Positions 53,204 through 63,262 are shown, counted from the stretch's first letter. The stretch: DNA of 64,000 nucleotides from Chrysogorgia sp. JL179-B06 (GCA_035772405.1 JAYKKM010000475.1:754001-818000), one strand, 5' to 3'. The notes: generated by a model from the sequence alone, not told the origin. Translations and numbers: made by a program.

Positions 53204-54627
53204 TCATATAAAGTAATTGAATTTGTACTTTTATGACATTTTTCTATTTTTCTACTGTCTCTTTCTGTGTTTCCTTTCCTAAATTCCATTCCTTCTTTTT
53301 GCACCAATCCCAATCAATCATTTTCAATTTAATCCTAAAAGGATTCTCTTAAAATATTTCACTTGGTGAATTTCTTGGTAACAATTAAAAAATTTGGACA
53401 ACAGCAATTGTACAGTATTATCAACAAATTAGATGAAGGCTAGCTACAATCATTATATTATTGATATACAAGGATAAATTTATTAGATGTGTGAAGATGT
53501 ATCGTCCAGGTTGTTGTAGTCTTGAGAAAGATTATTGTTGTCACCAACAATAGTCAATGGGGACTAACCCTAACAAGAATATACGTTGCCCTGACGAATA
53601 AATACATTGCCCTCGTACTAGTCTCTGGCATTGTAAGCAGTAAATTATTGGATTGTAAGCAACCCCAAAACAACAAAGATCCTAACCACGGCCTTACAAA
53701 TTTTCTAACCCTAACCCTACGCCTAGCGAGCTTTACGACATGACCCACCTTCGACTCCCCCACCTTCGAGTCCTTAATAAGTAGACTCATAAGAGATTAA
53801 GCATGTTGGTTTAGTTATTGACTGTTAGACGCATATGCGCTCAGTAATATGCGCATAATAATATGTAATAATAATAATAATAATATGATAATAATATGAT
53901 AATAATAATAATAATAATAAAAATAATAATAATATATAATAATATGTAATAATATGCCCAATAATTGCGTACATACAGTGGGCTGGTACGAGGGCAATGT
54001 ATTTGCTCATCAGGACAACATATATGCTTGTTAGGGCAATGCATGTGCTGAAGAGCACATATGAATATGGAACCTCCCACCTTCCATATATGGAATACAT
54101 ATGGTAAGTTCATATGCAATAGTCTTTCTCAAGACTACAACAACCTGGACGATCAACTTCACACATCTATTGATACTCCTAGATTCAAACCATTTGTTTG
54201 ATAAATTTATTGATGATACATTTGTCAAACTCACATCCTCAGAAAATGTTTCTGAGTCCCAGGTAGGGATCAAACCTGTAACCTTCTAGGGCCAGTTGTT
54301 TGAGGCCTAGATAATTTATCCAGTGAATAGGTCACATCCAACAGATAAATTTGCTCCAGATACCGAGTAATTATCCAAGCTTTGAACAACAGACTCCAGA
54401 TTGCCAACATTTTGTGAGGATGTGAGCTTGACAATTGTCTATGTATCATCTGTTCACTATTAGCTCCCACATTCATAGTATATATCACAATAAAAACACA
54501 ATAAATTTATACTTATTAATACATTACAAGCATAAATATTTTTGATTCAAATCATCTATTCAATTATTTAAATAAACAAATTACAAACAAATGTTGTGTC
54601 ATATTAGCAAGCTGGCTCAGGTTTGAT
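53204..54627. other. Intergenic region between convergent VPS35L and COX11
   Basis: About 1.4 kb. It contains mirrored segments (GTACTAGTCTCTGGC side and CAGTGGGCTGGTACGAGGGC near 53975), an ATA/ATT-rich stretch (53865-53955) and SINE C pieces at 54230-54295 and 54415-54475. No gene is seen. Confidence 0.5.
53597..53602 (+). terminator. VPS35L: Possible VPS35L polyadenylation signal
   Basis: The first clear AATAAA after the stop codon, about 395 nt downstream. It lies in repeat-like sequence, so usage is uncertain. Confidence 0.35.
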
Positions 54628-54633
54628 TTTATT
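54628..54633 (-). terminator. COX11: AATAAA overlapping the COX11 stop codon
   Basis: The coding strand reads TAATAAA, where TAA is the stop. If used, the 3' UTR would be only about 15-30 nt. Another hexamer further downstream may be used instead. Confidence 0.4.
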
Positions 54634-54760
54634 AAATTCCCAAATTCTGCACCTCCTTGGCTTGGAAGAATGTGTATGAGAGAGTTATGGTATCCACTTT
54701 ATAAAGAGCTGGATCTTCTAAAAACTCTGGGTCAATGTAAAAGAATACTGGCATGTCCAC
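54632..54760 (-). CDS. COX11: COX11 exon 5 (residues 239-280, stop)
   Basis: VDMPVFFYIDPEFLEDPAL through TLSYTFFQAKE, then a short lineage-specific tail VQNLGI and TAA. The stop overlaps a polyadenylation hexamer (TAATAAA). Confidence 0.95.
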   Translation of the reverse strand: MDMPVFFYIDPEFLEDPALYKVDTITLSYTFFQAKEVQNLGI

Positions 54761-57700
54761 CTAAAACAATAATCATTCAATTATGGTTATATTGTTGCTA
54801 AGGGTGAAGGGATCCTCCTTTATGAACCTGAGACACAGAATGTTGGGATTACAAGAAGGGTTGGTTAGTATTTCTTTATTTTAGGGTTAGGACTAGAGTT
54901 TTTATTTTGGTTATGGTTAGAGTTTTTGTTCCTGTAAAGTTTCTGAATTGTGAGAAAACAGTCTTAATGATGTGACTAATGATTAATAGTCTCTATTCAC
55001 TGTATATCCAGAAGATTACTAACCTTTTCATGTGGATTTAATCTTTGCTCCTCAAAGCAGAAACACTGTAAGTAAAATATTAAATCTAGATTATTAATTA
55101 ATTAGTACAAACATAGTACAAAATCTGGTAAAGCTAGATAATCTTGAATAAGATCTTGTGAGATCTAACATGAACCTAATTAAAATACGAGATTTAATAA
55201 GTGTGAATTCAATTGTCCAGGCTGTTGCAGTCTTATAAAAGAATGAGGTGGTCACCAACAAATCACCAATAACAGTTTCTCAAGACTACATACAACAACC
55301 TTGATGATCAACTTCACACTTCTAATGATACTCCTGGGTTAAAATCACATTACTTTATATTATGAGATTTAATGGACAGAGTAAATTGTGAAAAAGACCT
55401 GAATTTTATTAAAATATTGGCCAGCCTCAAATGGTATGACATTGTATGTAGATATTCCTGTTATTGGAACATCTGTGGGGTTCTTTGCAGTATAAAAAGC
55501 GAGGGCTGTTTCACCAGGATAAACCTAAAAGAACAACGAGATAAAAAATAATATGCAACAGTAATTAAGATCTTGAAAGTGCTAATGCCATCTAACATTA
55601 TCCAGGGCCGTATCCACTAATTTAGAAGTGGTCTGGTTGGGCGTCGAGTGCCAAAGGTGCCACCGAAAAATTTTAATATCTATAAAGGCTTTTAAAAGTT
55701 TTAATTATAATTTTATAGTCTATTTCATCATTGTACATGTCAATGGAAAGTGATTTTTAGTTATTCTTTAAATTTCTCCTTTAAAATCAAAGTAAAAAAA
55801 TTAACTATTAAAATATAAAGCTGTTTAAGCATATTGTCACTACTAAAGTTCCTAATTGTGCAAGATCAATTGAAGTACGAAAGTACATCTTCGTGATATA
55901 CTCGTTGGCAACTGACTTCAGGTCGAGACTGCCAATGATGTCCTGGTGGTAGTGCAGAATCATGAGATGATTAAGTCATGCTTGAGTCATTGTGCTTCTT
56001 AAATACGACTTGACGTGACGAAGCTAGGCACTAAATGATCGCTCAGATGTTGCATTTGTTGCTGGAAGCTGGAACAACTTGCAGAGTTCGTTCACAGACA
56101 AACAGTGTTAGTATAAGAACTAATATTAATTATTAAGGTTATAACCTTAATTAATATTAACTCTTATACTAACCCTAAGCTAATGCTATAATACTGTAAT
56201 CAGGCAAAAACTCTCAAAAATTTTCACTGCTCCAGAAAGTGGTCTGGTTAAAACTGGACCAACCACTGTCTATATTGATGTCGCAAACATGGGCCCATGT
56301 TTCGTGACCATACATTATTGCACTTCTCACACAAGTGCATACAACTTTCCTTTTAGTGTCACACCTAACTCTACAAATCGAGCATTACGTTTTATCAAGT
56401 GTGGAAAATATTACAAATATATTATATAATATGTTTAAACAATTTTCATGACAGGCAGTTAAGAAGAAAGACAAAGATGATGAAATAATGGTATTGTACC
56501 TTGACTTCAGGTTGTTGTGGTTTGAATGACCATTGCATTGTTGCACTTTTATCTGCATTAAACCTTACAGTAACAAGTCGCTCTTTCTTGGCCGTCATAT
56601 TTTTAATTTTTTCCCCAGCTTCTGCCTGTTGCGCAGTTCCACCAAGCCCTGAAGCCTAATAACACATTTCATCAGGTTGAATTAATTACTGCAGAAGAGA
56701 GTATTGTATCTTCAATTCTAAGATTTCTGTATTTGTATATTAATGTGTTACCGGTACATTGATGTTGTGAATGTGGGAGGTTGGAATAGAGAGATGATAG
56801 GTTTGATTCCTGTTTGGTACTCAGAAACATTTTCAGAGTATTTGAGCTTGATGATCATCCATGTATCAACTGTATACATGTATCTGACCTGAAGAATTTG
56901 GCACATTGTCCATTGAAAATATGTAAGTAGTATTTTTCAACATATTGATCTATTTGTATTATTTCTCTTTTTCGTATTATATCCTATTATTATTAACTAT
57001 CTACTATTGACAGCAGCAAAACATATACAATGTATCAAATGCCAGTGAGTTGCAACAAAAATACAGTTGCATTTTATAACAGGGTTGGCATGCAATCAGC
57101 ATTGGAGAGGGAGCTACAGTACCTATAAGTATAACTATTATGTTAAATTAGTTTATTAAAAAGTTATTGACCAAGAGAGATGTCTTTACAGCAAAATTAT
57201 CCTACCCTTGGTCTTTCAGTACAGACTGAGTGATGTTTGAAGGAGTAAGGTCTCTGTGAAAAGACCAAGGGCAGGCCAATATTAATAAATTTGCCATAAA
57301 GATCAACAAAATGAGGTTAATAAGGCTTTTATAGCTTTTATAATATGGTGCTTATTAAATTTCTCACATTTCCTCAATTTTTTCATAATTTTTAAAACTT
57401 TTCAATTGTTTTGAAATAAATGGTGGTATACATTGGTTTGTAAAGACCACTTAGGAACCAATCAGTGGCCCAAAGCTGTATTAACTCTTTCCTGTTCGGC
57501 CCTGTCAAAAGGGGTCATAGAAGACCCCGAAGTCGTCAATCGAAAAACATGGCGCACGGTAACGCAAGATTAAAAATTGAAATTCGACAAGCGCCAGAAA
57601 CATGAGATCCACTTACGTGCCAAATTTGATTTGATTTCATAAACAACTCTGCGATTGGTGGCATTTTGAATTTTCATGATGCTACGCGGGCGTGCAAGAT

Positions 57701-58621
57701 GGTCTTTTCTAGAAAAATGGAAGTTTTTCAACCTGATTTATGATAATTAATGCTAATTTATATTAACATAATGTGTCTTGTTCGGAAAATTCAAAAGCAT
57801 TGGTAACAGCCGGTTTATTGGGCTTTCAGAAAAGGTATAGGTTTCGCAACAGTTATGGATATTCAATTTTGGATGTTTTCCAGCTGGACAGGAAAGAGTT
57901 AAGACCACTCACCAGCCAAGCCATATAATAATCATACTATATAGTGATTGATTCCATGGCTCTATATAGTTTGAATTTGCATCTGGCCATCATATGCTAG
58001 GAATAAAATATTCTGCTGAAAGTGTGTATAGACGTACAGATATGTCCTACACATTATTTTAGCAGTACAGTATTTATATGCGATCAAGCACAACACTACA
58101 TTGAGGAAAATCAGGATTTTTATCTCTATGTTGTACACACTAGTTTGTGGCCACCACAACACTGACTTGTGTATAATCTGCCAAACCATATAACATTTAA
58201 TAATAATACTTTGAAAAATTAAATTTCTGACCTGACAAAATATTCTATATAATGGTACAGCAGCATAGGATCCACCAAGCACCACAGTAATCAGTGCTAT
58301 GGTATAAATTGCAGTTGTCTTGTTCTTTTGTTTGTGATAATTTTGAAAGCTTGACAAATTCCTTGAAAGTCCATGATTAATGCCTCTCAGAGCAACAATG
58401 TTTGCTTCAAGTCCATATTTTGGCCTTTGTCTAATATTTGACTGTAGCCCAAGCCGTAGTCCATAAAAAGTCAAGCAATAAGGCATCCTTGTGTTTTGAA
58501 TGCAGTCCAATGCTTTTAGATTAGAACAACTCCTTAGGCTTAGCTGTCTTGCCAATCTTGGACAATAGAATGTTATTTGACTTTGAAACATTTTCAGCAT
58601 GTTTCGACAGGAACCAGTCAC
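54632..58621 (-). CDS. COX11: COX11, cytochrome c oxidase copper chaperone (5 exons)
   Basis: COX11 is a mitochondrial inner-membrane protein that delivers copper to the CuB site of COX1. Exons, in coding order: 58621-58232, 56655-56500, 55524-55399, 55065-55024, 54760-54632, all phase 0. The product is 280 residues (human 276). The N-terminal 90 residues are Arg/Ser/Leu-rich and acid-poor, as in a mitochondrial presequence. One membrane span lies at about 104-122, followed by AVPLYRIFCQ. The intermembrane domain keeps ASGLGGTAQQA, MQWSFKPQQPEV, FYTAKNPTDVPITGISTYNV and the copper motif CFCFEEQRLNPHE (C225, C227). The end VDMPVFFYIDPEF and DTITLSYTFFQAKE is typical. It is head-to-head with PIGX. 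Confidence 0.97.
55024..55065 (-). CDS. COX11: COX11 exon 4 (residues 225-238)
   Basis: CFCFEEQRLNPHEK, holding both copper-ligand cysteines. 42 nt. Confidence 0.95.
55399..55524 (-). CDS. COX11: COX11 exon 3 (residues 183-224)
   Basis: VYPGETALAFYTAKNPTDVP then NVIPFEAGQYFNKIQ. Confidence 0.95.
55525..56499. other. COX11: COX11 intron 2
   Basis: AGAAGTGGTCTGGTTGGGC (55625) and AGAAAGTGGTCTGGTTAAAA (56235) bracket about 600 bp that looks like an old repeat. TTAATATTAACTCTTATACT-type mirrored text lies at 56110-56170. No gene is seen. Confidence 0.4.
56500..56655 (-). CDS. COX11: COX11 exon 2 (residues 131-182)
   Basis: ASGLGGTAQQAEAGEKIKNM then MQWSFKPQQPEVK. 156 nt. Confidence 0.96.
57165..57930 (-). 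repeat. Repeat family R, copy 3, interrupted by a TTAA insertion
   Basis: 57165-57480 and 57903-57930 are the two parts of one inverted copy (GACCACTCACCAGCCAAGCC after the break). It lies in COX11 intron 1. Confidence 0.75.
57481..57902. mobile_element. TTAA-bounded non-autonomous element F7 (piggyBac-like)
   Basis: 422 bp including TTAA at both ends (57481-57484 and 57899-57902). The inverted ends are CTCTTTCCTGTTCGGCC and CTCTTTCCTGTCCAGCTG. Repeat R copy 2 shows the uninterrupted site GTTAAGACTGCTCAC. TTAA duplication is the hallmark of piggyBac-type insertion, but no transposase is present. Confidence 0.82.
58232..58621 (-). CDS. COX11: COX11 exon 1 (residues 1-130)
   Basis: Presequence, transmembrane span and SYAAVPLYRIFCQ. 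Donor GTCAGA. The first ATG (58621) is used; M8 and M11 are alternatives. The frame runs on into the intron for 270 nt without meaning. Confidence 0.92.
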
Positions 58622-59120
58622 AATTTAAATGGTTTGGTGAAACAATCCAATAAAAATGACCACAACCTATACAATAACTCTTAGACAATCAATACTTGAG
58701 ACGCAAAAGGTTGCATTTTCTAAAAATAATATACAAGTTTGAAAATTTTGAGTTTATAAGACCAACTACACGCAATGCGCGCGCTTTAAGTGAACACGCG
58801 GGGATACCTGAGCTACCACGCGGGAATCTTAAAATCCAAATATGGCCAAATAAATATATTTTCAAGTTTAATAATAGGTAAATTTGATATTAACATAGCC
58901 TCCTCCGCAGGCAACTCTGTGGCTTCTTTTTCGCGAGTCAAATAGCTTCCAAGGCTGTTTTGGCCGAGAAATGCGCCAATCAATCTTCGTCAATCAATCC
59001 CTTCACAATCCCTATACTTCCCTGCAATCCCAACGAAAACATTGCTCGTACAGCCTTGGAAGCGATTTGACACGGATAAAAGAAGCCACAGAGTTGCCTG
59101 CGGAGGAGGCTAATATTAAC
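58622..59120. promoter_or_regulatory. Shared divergent promoter region of COX11 and PIGX
   Basis: The two start codons are 500 bp apart and point away from each other. No TATA box is evident at the expected place. A 215-bp MITE fills 58897-59111, leaving about 275 bp of older sequence next to COX11 and about 9 bp next to PIGX. Confidence 0.55.
58897..59111. mobile_element. MITE inside the COX11/PIGX intergenic region
   Basis: The left AGCCTCCTCCGCAGGCAACT and the inverted right end match for more than 30 bp (through CTGTGGCTTCTTTT). The flanks GATATTAACAT (58886-58896) and AATATTAACAT (59112-59122) are 10 of 11 identical, a Mutator-like duplication length. The right flank includes the first two bases of the PIGX start codon. 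Confidence 0.8.
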
Positions 59121-59208
59121 ATGGAGTATAATAGCATTGGAATATGTAGTTCTGCTTTTTCACGCATTTTTCTAATATTGTGTCTTCAATCATTTATACT
59201 CAGTCAAG
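59121..59208 (+). CDS. PIGX: PIGX exon 1 (residues 1-30)
   Basis: Signal peptide with hydrophobic core RIFLILCLQSFIL. The donor GTTCGC is non-ideal but is the only one giving phase 1 for exon 2. Confidence 0.78.
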
Positions 59209-62200
59209 GTTCGCAAAAACCATTTGTTTTGGTTTATATTATGGTCATTGACTCATTGATGAAGCTTGCATGGACTTGCTGAGTTAAAAACATGCAACTA
59301 AAAATATGTTTTTATAATTTTATAGCATTGCCAGAAGAGTGTGGTAGGTGGGTGAGATATTCAACGAACAGAACTAGCCAAAAGTCTGGATTTCACAGGT
59401 GAAATCAGAGAGATAAATTTTAATTTATATTTTATATAATATACTATATATAATTTGTATACATTATCAATAATCATTGTCGTTTGATCTTATTATTACT
59501 ATCATTATATGTATTATTATTATATATGATTATAAATATTATTACTAGAAGGATCCATCTAAAGTATTTAAAAAGTAAGGCTCAGATTTCTGATGAATAT
59601 GCAATATTAAGAATGATAATTCGATCATGTATCACCAGAAATTTAGAAGTTAAAAACTTTTTCTTTAAACCCCTCCTATTACACACACCCTATTAAGTGG
59701 ACACTTAAGAAGGGTGTCCACTTTACAGGGTGCAGTATCCAGGCACTATAGGCATATATTCATGTGATTCCAGTTACATCTTGAAAAAAATTGGGGTACA
59801 TATAGCTAAGAAAATTTTTGGATAATAGCTTTTGAGTTGCCAACATCTTGTTTTTTGCACATTGTTGTACAAATGTCAAATGTTGTCTAAATGAACTACA
59901 GTATGATTACTATAGCCAGCTCTAGGCATAGGAAATGGGGGAGCTGGGCGGGGGGGGGGGGCTCAATCCCCCCATCCAAAATTTTAAATTGGACAAGCAT
60001 TGCTAAATTTAAAGTGCCCATGACCCCAAATACGATATTACTGATATAGATGCTACATGAAGTGAAAAGTTGAATGCCAAAATATTTTATGATTTGAGCT
60101 TTGCGTTGATGTGCTATAAAGATTTGTTTGTCAGAAATGCTAATGAGTGTGACGTCATTTACGGCATTTGGCTTTCTTTTCTGCTTTCCGTGTGATAGAC
60201 TGTTTGAGGATTTGAGTGAAAAAGTTTATAAAATCTTTACTATAGCGGTCAAGTACATCATCAACGTTTGAGTTAGATTAATTTGCTTTAACAGTAGAAT
60301 ATTGTATCCGAAATGATGCCGTAAATGACGTCACACTCATTAGCATTTCTGACAAACAAATCTTTATAGCACATCAACGCAAAGCTCAAATCATAAAATA
60401 TTTTGGCATTCAACTTTTCACTTGATGTAGCATCTATATCAGCAATATCGTATTTGGGGTCATGGGCACTTTAATGCTTTTTCCCAATTGTATTAGTATG
60501 ACTATATAGAGGCTAGGAGAGAAGCTATACCTACGGGCTTCATCTATGCGAGATTTCACAAATGGGTGTAGCCTGAATAGCCTGAAGTGTTAGCCAACCC
60601 CTAAATAATCTCGTTCCCAGATCTAGAGCACTAAACACGTGCCACGTGAGTGTTAGATTGGTTCCAGACCCTTCTGTTACTAGGCCCAAAAAATGGCATC
60701 AACAGCTGGTAAGAGGCAGCAGGCAAACTTGGATTCATTTGATCTATGCTCACTGTAGAATGTAGATGGAAAAATTTGCTCAAATTGCTGCAAATTGTCT
60801 TTCCGAGGAGCTCTGACAATAGCTACAGTAATTGGGTAGAAATTGGACTGACAATTACAAAGTTGGCATGTGGTGAGGGAGCTATTTATGTTATCCATAG
60901 GAAGAACATGCACAATCTTGATCAGTTGCTAAATCAAAAAGCTTCTGGCAACTGGGCAAGAGATAATTTTGAAGTTTGTCAGATATGGAATACAGCAAAG
61001 TGTTATCTTTTCTTAAGCCTTATCTTATGGTTACTTTCTGGGTTACTGGGCTCACACTGTTGGACTACTGTATCAGGGTAGGACATCTGTTGGGGGTCTG
61101 TTACCTCGGCGAGTTGTTGCAGTTCCTTCTGCCATTCACATATCTCTGTGATGGCAGATTATCACCGAGTGACTCCTTGTTATTGCATGTATCCTGTTAC
61201 CAGTTTTTATGTTTTCCAGGGATGAGGTTCCCTCGTTAGGTTGAGTCCAGCTTTTAAATTAGCTGTAACCTGGCTGCACGTTATTCCATCTACCGAGCGA
61301 AGGGGACTCCCTCGGTAGATTATTTGCTCATGGCTTATGGCCATTGCATCGGCGAGGGACGTGGTTCCCTTTTGGATATTAAGCTATTACGTCTGCATGG
61401 GATGAGTTTCCCTGGGCAGCCGCTAGCTGGGTTGGAGCTTTAGGGTGACAAGTTTCCCCTCGCATGCTGCTGGCAGGTTATTTCATCTGCTGGGACACAG
61501 GGTTTCCCGCTGGCTTTTGCATCAACAAGGATGTGGTTCCCTGATGGATGATAGCAGTTTTTGTATCTGCATGGGATGACTTTCCCCTGGTCAGCCAAAA
61601 GCTGGATGGAGTTTCTGGATGACAAGGTTCCTCTCACACGCTGCTGGCAGGTTATTTCATCTGCTGGGGGACACAAGGTCTCCCTTGGTAGATTGAATGC
61701 TGGCTATTGCATCAGCGAGGGATGCGGTTCCCCTGGGCGGATGATAGCAGTCTATTGCGTCTGCATGGGGTGGATTTCCCTGGGCAGCCAGTAGCGGGAT
61801 GGAGCTGCAGGGCGACAAGGTTATACTCGCACGCTGCTGGCAGGTTATTGCATATTCTGGGGGACACCATGTTTCCCTCGGTAGATTGAATGTTGGCTGT
61901 CGCATCAGCGAGGGACGCGGTTACCTGGGCGGTGGATGGTAATCTAGATTGCGTCTCCCTGGGCAGCCAATAGCTGGACAGAACTGTATCGCGAAAAATG
62001 GGGTTGGTCAGTAAACTGGAACCACACTTAACACTGCCTATATTGTATAAACTATATCTTATTTCTGTTATTTTTAGATGAAGAGAGGATTTATTAATGG
62101 TCAAATATTATATGAAAAATCTGACTGCCCCAACCGGGAATCGATGCGTTGATTCGGAGACCTCGGGTTCGATTCCCGGTTGGGGCAGTCAGATTTTTCA

Positions 62201-62391
62201 TATACATATATTTGACCATCTTATTTCTTATACTGTACTGTGTGTATTACAGGGATATTCTTACAAACCTCTCCTGGTCCCTTGGTAGTGGCGTTGTTGA
62301 TCACCGTAGCTGTGATATATTAATTATTGAACACATTCCTCAAGAAATGTTTATTGATCTGGATGAAATTAAATCTCAAAGTTTAATTAAG
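59121..62391 (+). CDS. PIGX: PIGX, GPI mannosyltransferase I stabilising subunit (partial, 3 exons)
   Basis: PIG-X is an ER membrane protein that stabilises PIG-M, the enzyme adding the first mannose to GPI anchors. Exons 59121-59208, 59326-59398 and 62253-62391 join in phase to 100 residues. They give a signal peptide (MEYNSIGICSSAFSRIFLIL then CLQSFILSQ), CGRWVRYSTNRTSQKSGFHR, and DILTNLSWSLGSGV then CDILIIEHIPQEMFIDLDEI. Human PIGX has GFHRDLLIKV and CRLLIKQDIPAGLYVDPYEL at the same place. NRT and NLS are possible glycosylation sites. The start is in strong context (AACATGG). Later exons (rest of the lumenal domain, C-terminal membrane span) are not found before 64000. Confidence 0.85.
59326..59398 (+). 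CDS. PIGX: PIGX exon 2 (residues 30-54)
   Basis: LPEECGRWVRYSTNRTSQKS then GFHR. The GFHRD signature is completed across the next junction. Confidence 0.82.
59399..59924. other. PIGX: PIGX intron 2, first part
   Basis: AT-rich DNA, ATTATTATA-rich at 59480-59545. TAAGTGGACACTTAAGAAGGGTGTCCACTT near 59693 is a short palindromic motif. No gene is seen. Confidence 0.35.
59925..60815. mobile_element. Inverted relative of the 16928 MITE, interrupted by foldback F8
   Basis: 59925-60008 and 60475-60815 match 16928-17394 and its neighbourhood in reverse (CCAACCCCTAAATAATCTCG against the complement of GGGTTTAGGGGTTGGCTAAC). F8 splits it. Confidence 0.6.
60009..60474. mobile_element. TTAA-bounded foldback element F8
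   Basis: TTAAAGTGCCCATGACCCCA and its complement end in TTAA (60009-60012 and 60471-60474). The arms are about 180 bp. The interior has TTTGTCAGAAATGCTAATGA followed by GTGACGTCATTTAC, mirrored. Confidence 0.85.
61190..61985. repeat. About 180-190-bp tandem repeat, four units
   Basis: Each unit has GCATCAGCGAGGGACG-type text (near 61346, 61527, 61707 and 61899), GGGCAGCC with AGCTGG, then CTGCTGGCAGGTTAT and GGGGACAC. It is GC-richer than its surroundings. No stable frame across units. Confidence 0.82.
62095..62217. mobile_element. Palindromic tRNA-like SINE B fold-back
   Basis: TGGTCAAATAT, GAAAAATCTGACTGCCCCAA and CCGGGAATCGA are followed by a short spacer (TGCGTTGATTCGGAGACCTC) and then the reverse complement of the whole arm. 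The T-arm half of the tRNA-like unit is therefore present head-to-head. Confidence 0.82.
62253..62391 (+). CDS. PIGX: PIGX exon 3 (residues 54-100)
   Basis: DILTNLSWSLGSGVVDHRSC then DILIIEHIPQEMFIDLDEIK. Donor GTTGGT, phase 0. Confidence 0.85.
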
Positions 62392-62469
62392 GTTGGTTGT
62401 AAAAATTTAATATTTTACAGTAGGTTTGTTACCAATATTGCAGTCCCCCCTGCGAAGTTGGTGACGCTT

Positions 62470-63262
62470 TCACAGGACGAAATCGCAGATTTAACCACAG
62501 GTTAATGCTGGTGTAAAGTAGTGTTAATGATTGCTTTATCCAGCTTTAATCATATAGCGTAATGGTGTGAAAGGTCCCTTTACACACCTTTATACCACAA
62601 TAATAAAGCTGTGTAATGACGGCTTTACACCCCCTGTGTAAAGACGTTATAAATCTTGATAAAGCTACATTTAAACTGTCAGTTTAAAAGCGAATAAACA
62701 ATGTTAAATTTCCATTTACCATACTTTAACACCATTGATTAAAGTTCGCGCACATTTATCTCCCTTTACACCGCGTTGTTAAATACGTGTAAAGATACCT
62801 TCAATCACGTTTATCCATGTTTAACACCATTGATTAAAGTTCGCGCACATTTATCTCCCTTTACACCGCGTTGTTAAATACGTGTAAATTAAGATACCTT
62901 TAATCACGTTTATCCATGTTTAACACCATTGATTAAAGTTCGCGCACATTTATCTCCCTTTACACCGCGTTGTTAAATACGTGTAATGATACCTTCAATC
63001 ACGTTTATCCATGTTTAACACCATTGTTTAAAGTTCGCGCACATTTATCTCCGTTTACACCGCGTTGTTAAATACGTGTAAAGATACCTTCAATCACGTT
63101 TATAATCCATGTTTAACACCATTGTTTAAAGTTCGCGCACATTTATACAACTTTACGTACACCGCGTTGTTAAATAGGTGTAATCACAGCACGAAATCGC
63201 AGATTTAACACCTAGTTTAAGGTGTGTAAAGCAGTGTTAATGATTGCTTTATCAACCTTAGT
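62470..63262. repeat. Five-unit 95-bp minisatellite with flanking direct repeats
   Basis: Units starting TTAACACCATTGATTAAAGT begin at 62726, 62821, 62920, 63015 and 63113 and contain TTCGCGCACATTTATCTCCC and ACACCGCGTTGTTAAATACG. The array is bracketed by direct repeats with GACGAAATCGCAGATTTAAC (62477) and CACGAAATCGCAGATTTAAC (63191), followed by AGTGTTAATGATTGCTTTAT in both. Confidence 0.92.

Noticed and set aside
62726..63180. CRISPR-like array
   Set aside because: The whole 95-bp unit repeats with no variable spacers, in a eukaryotic intron.
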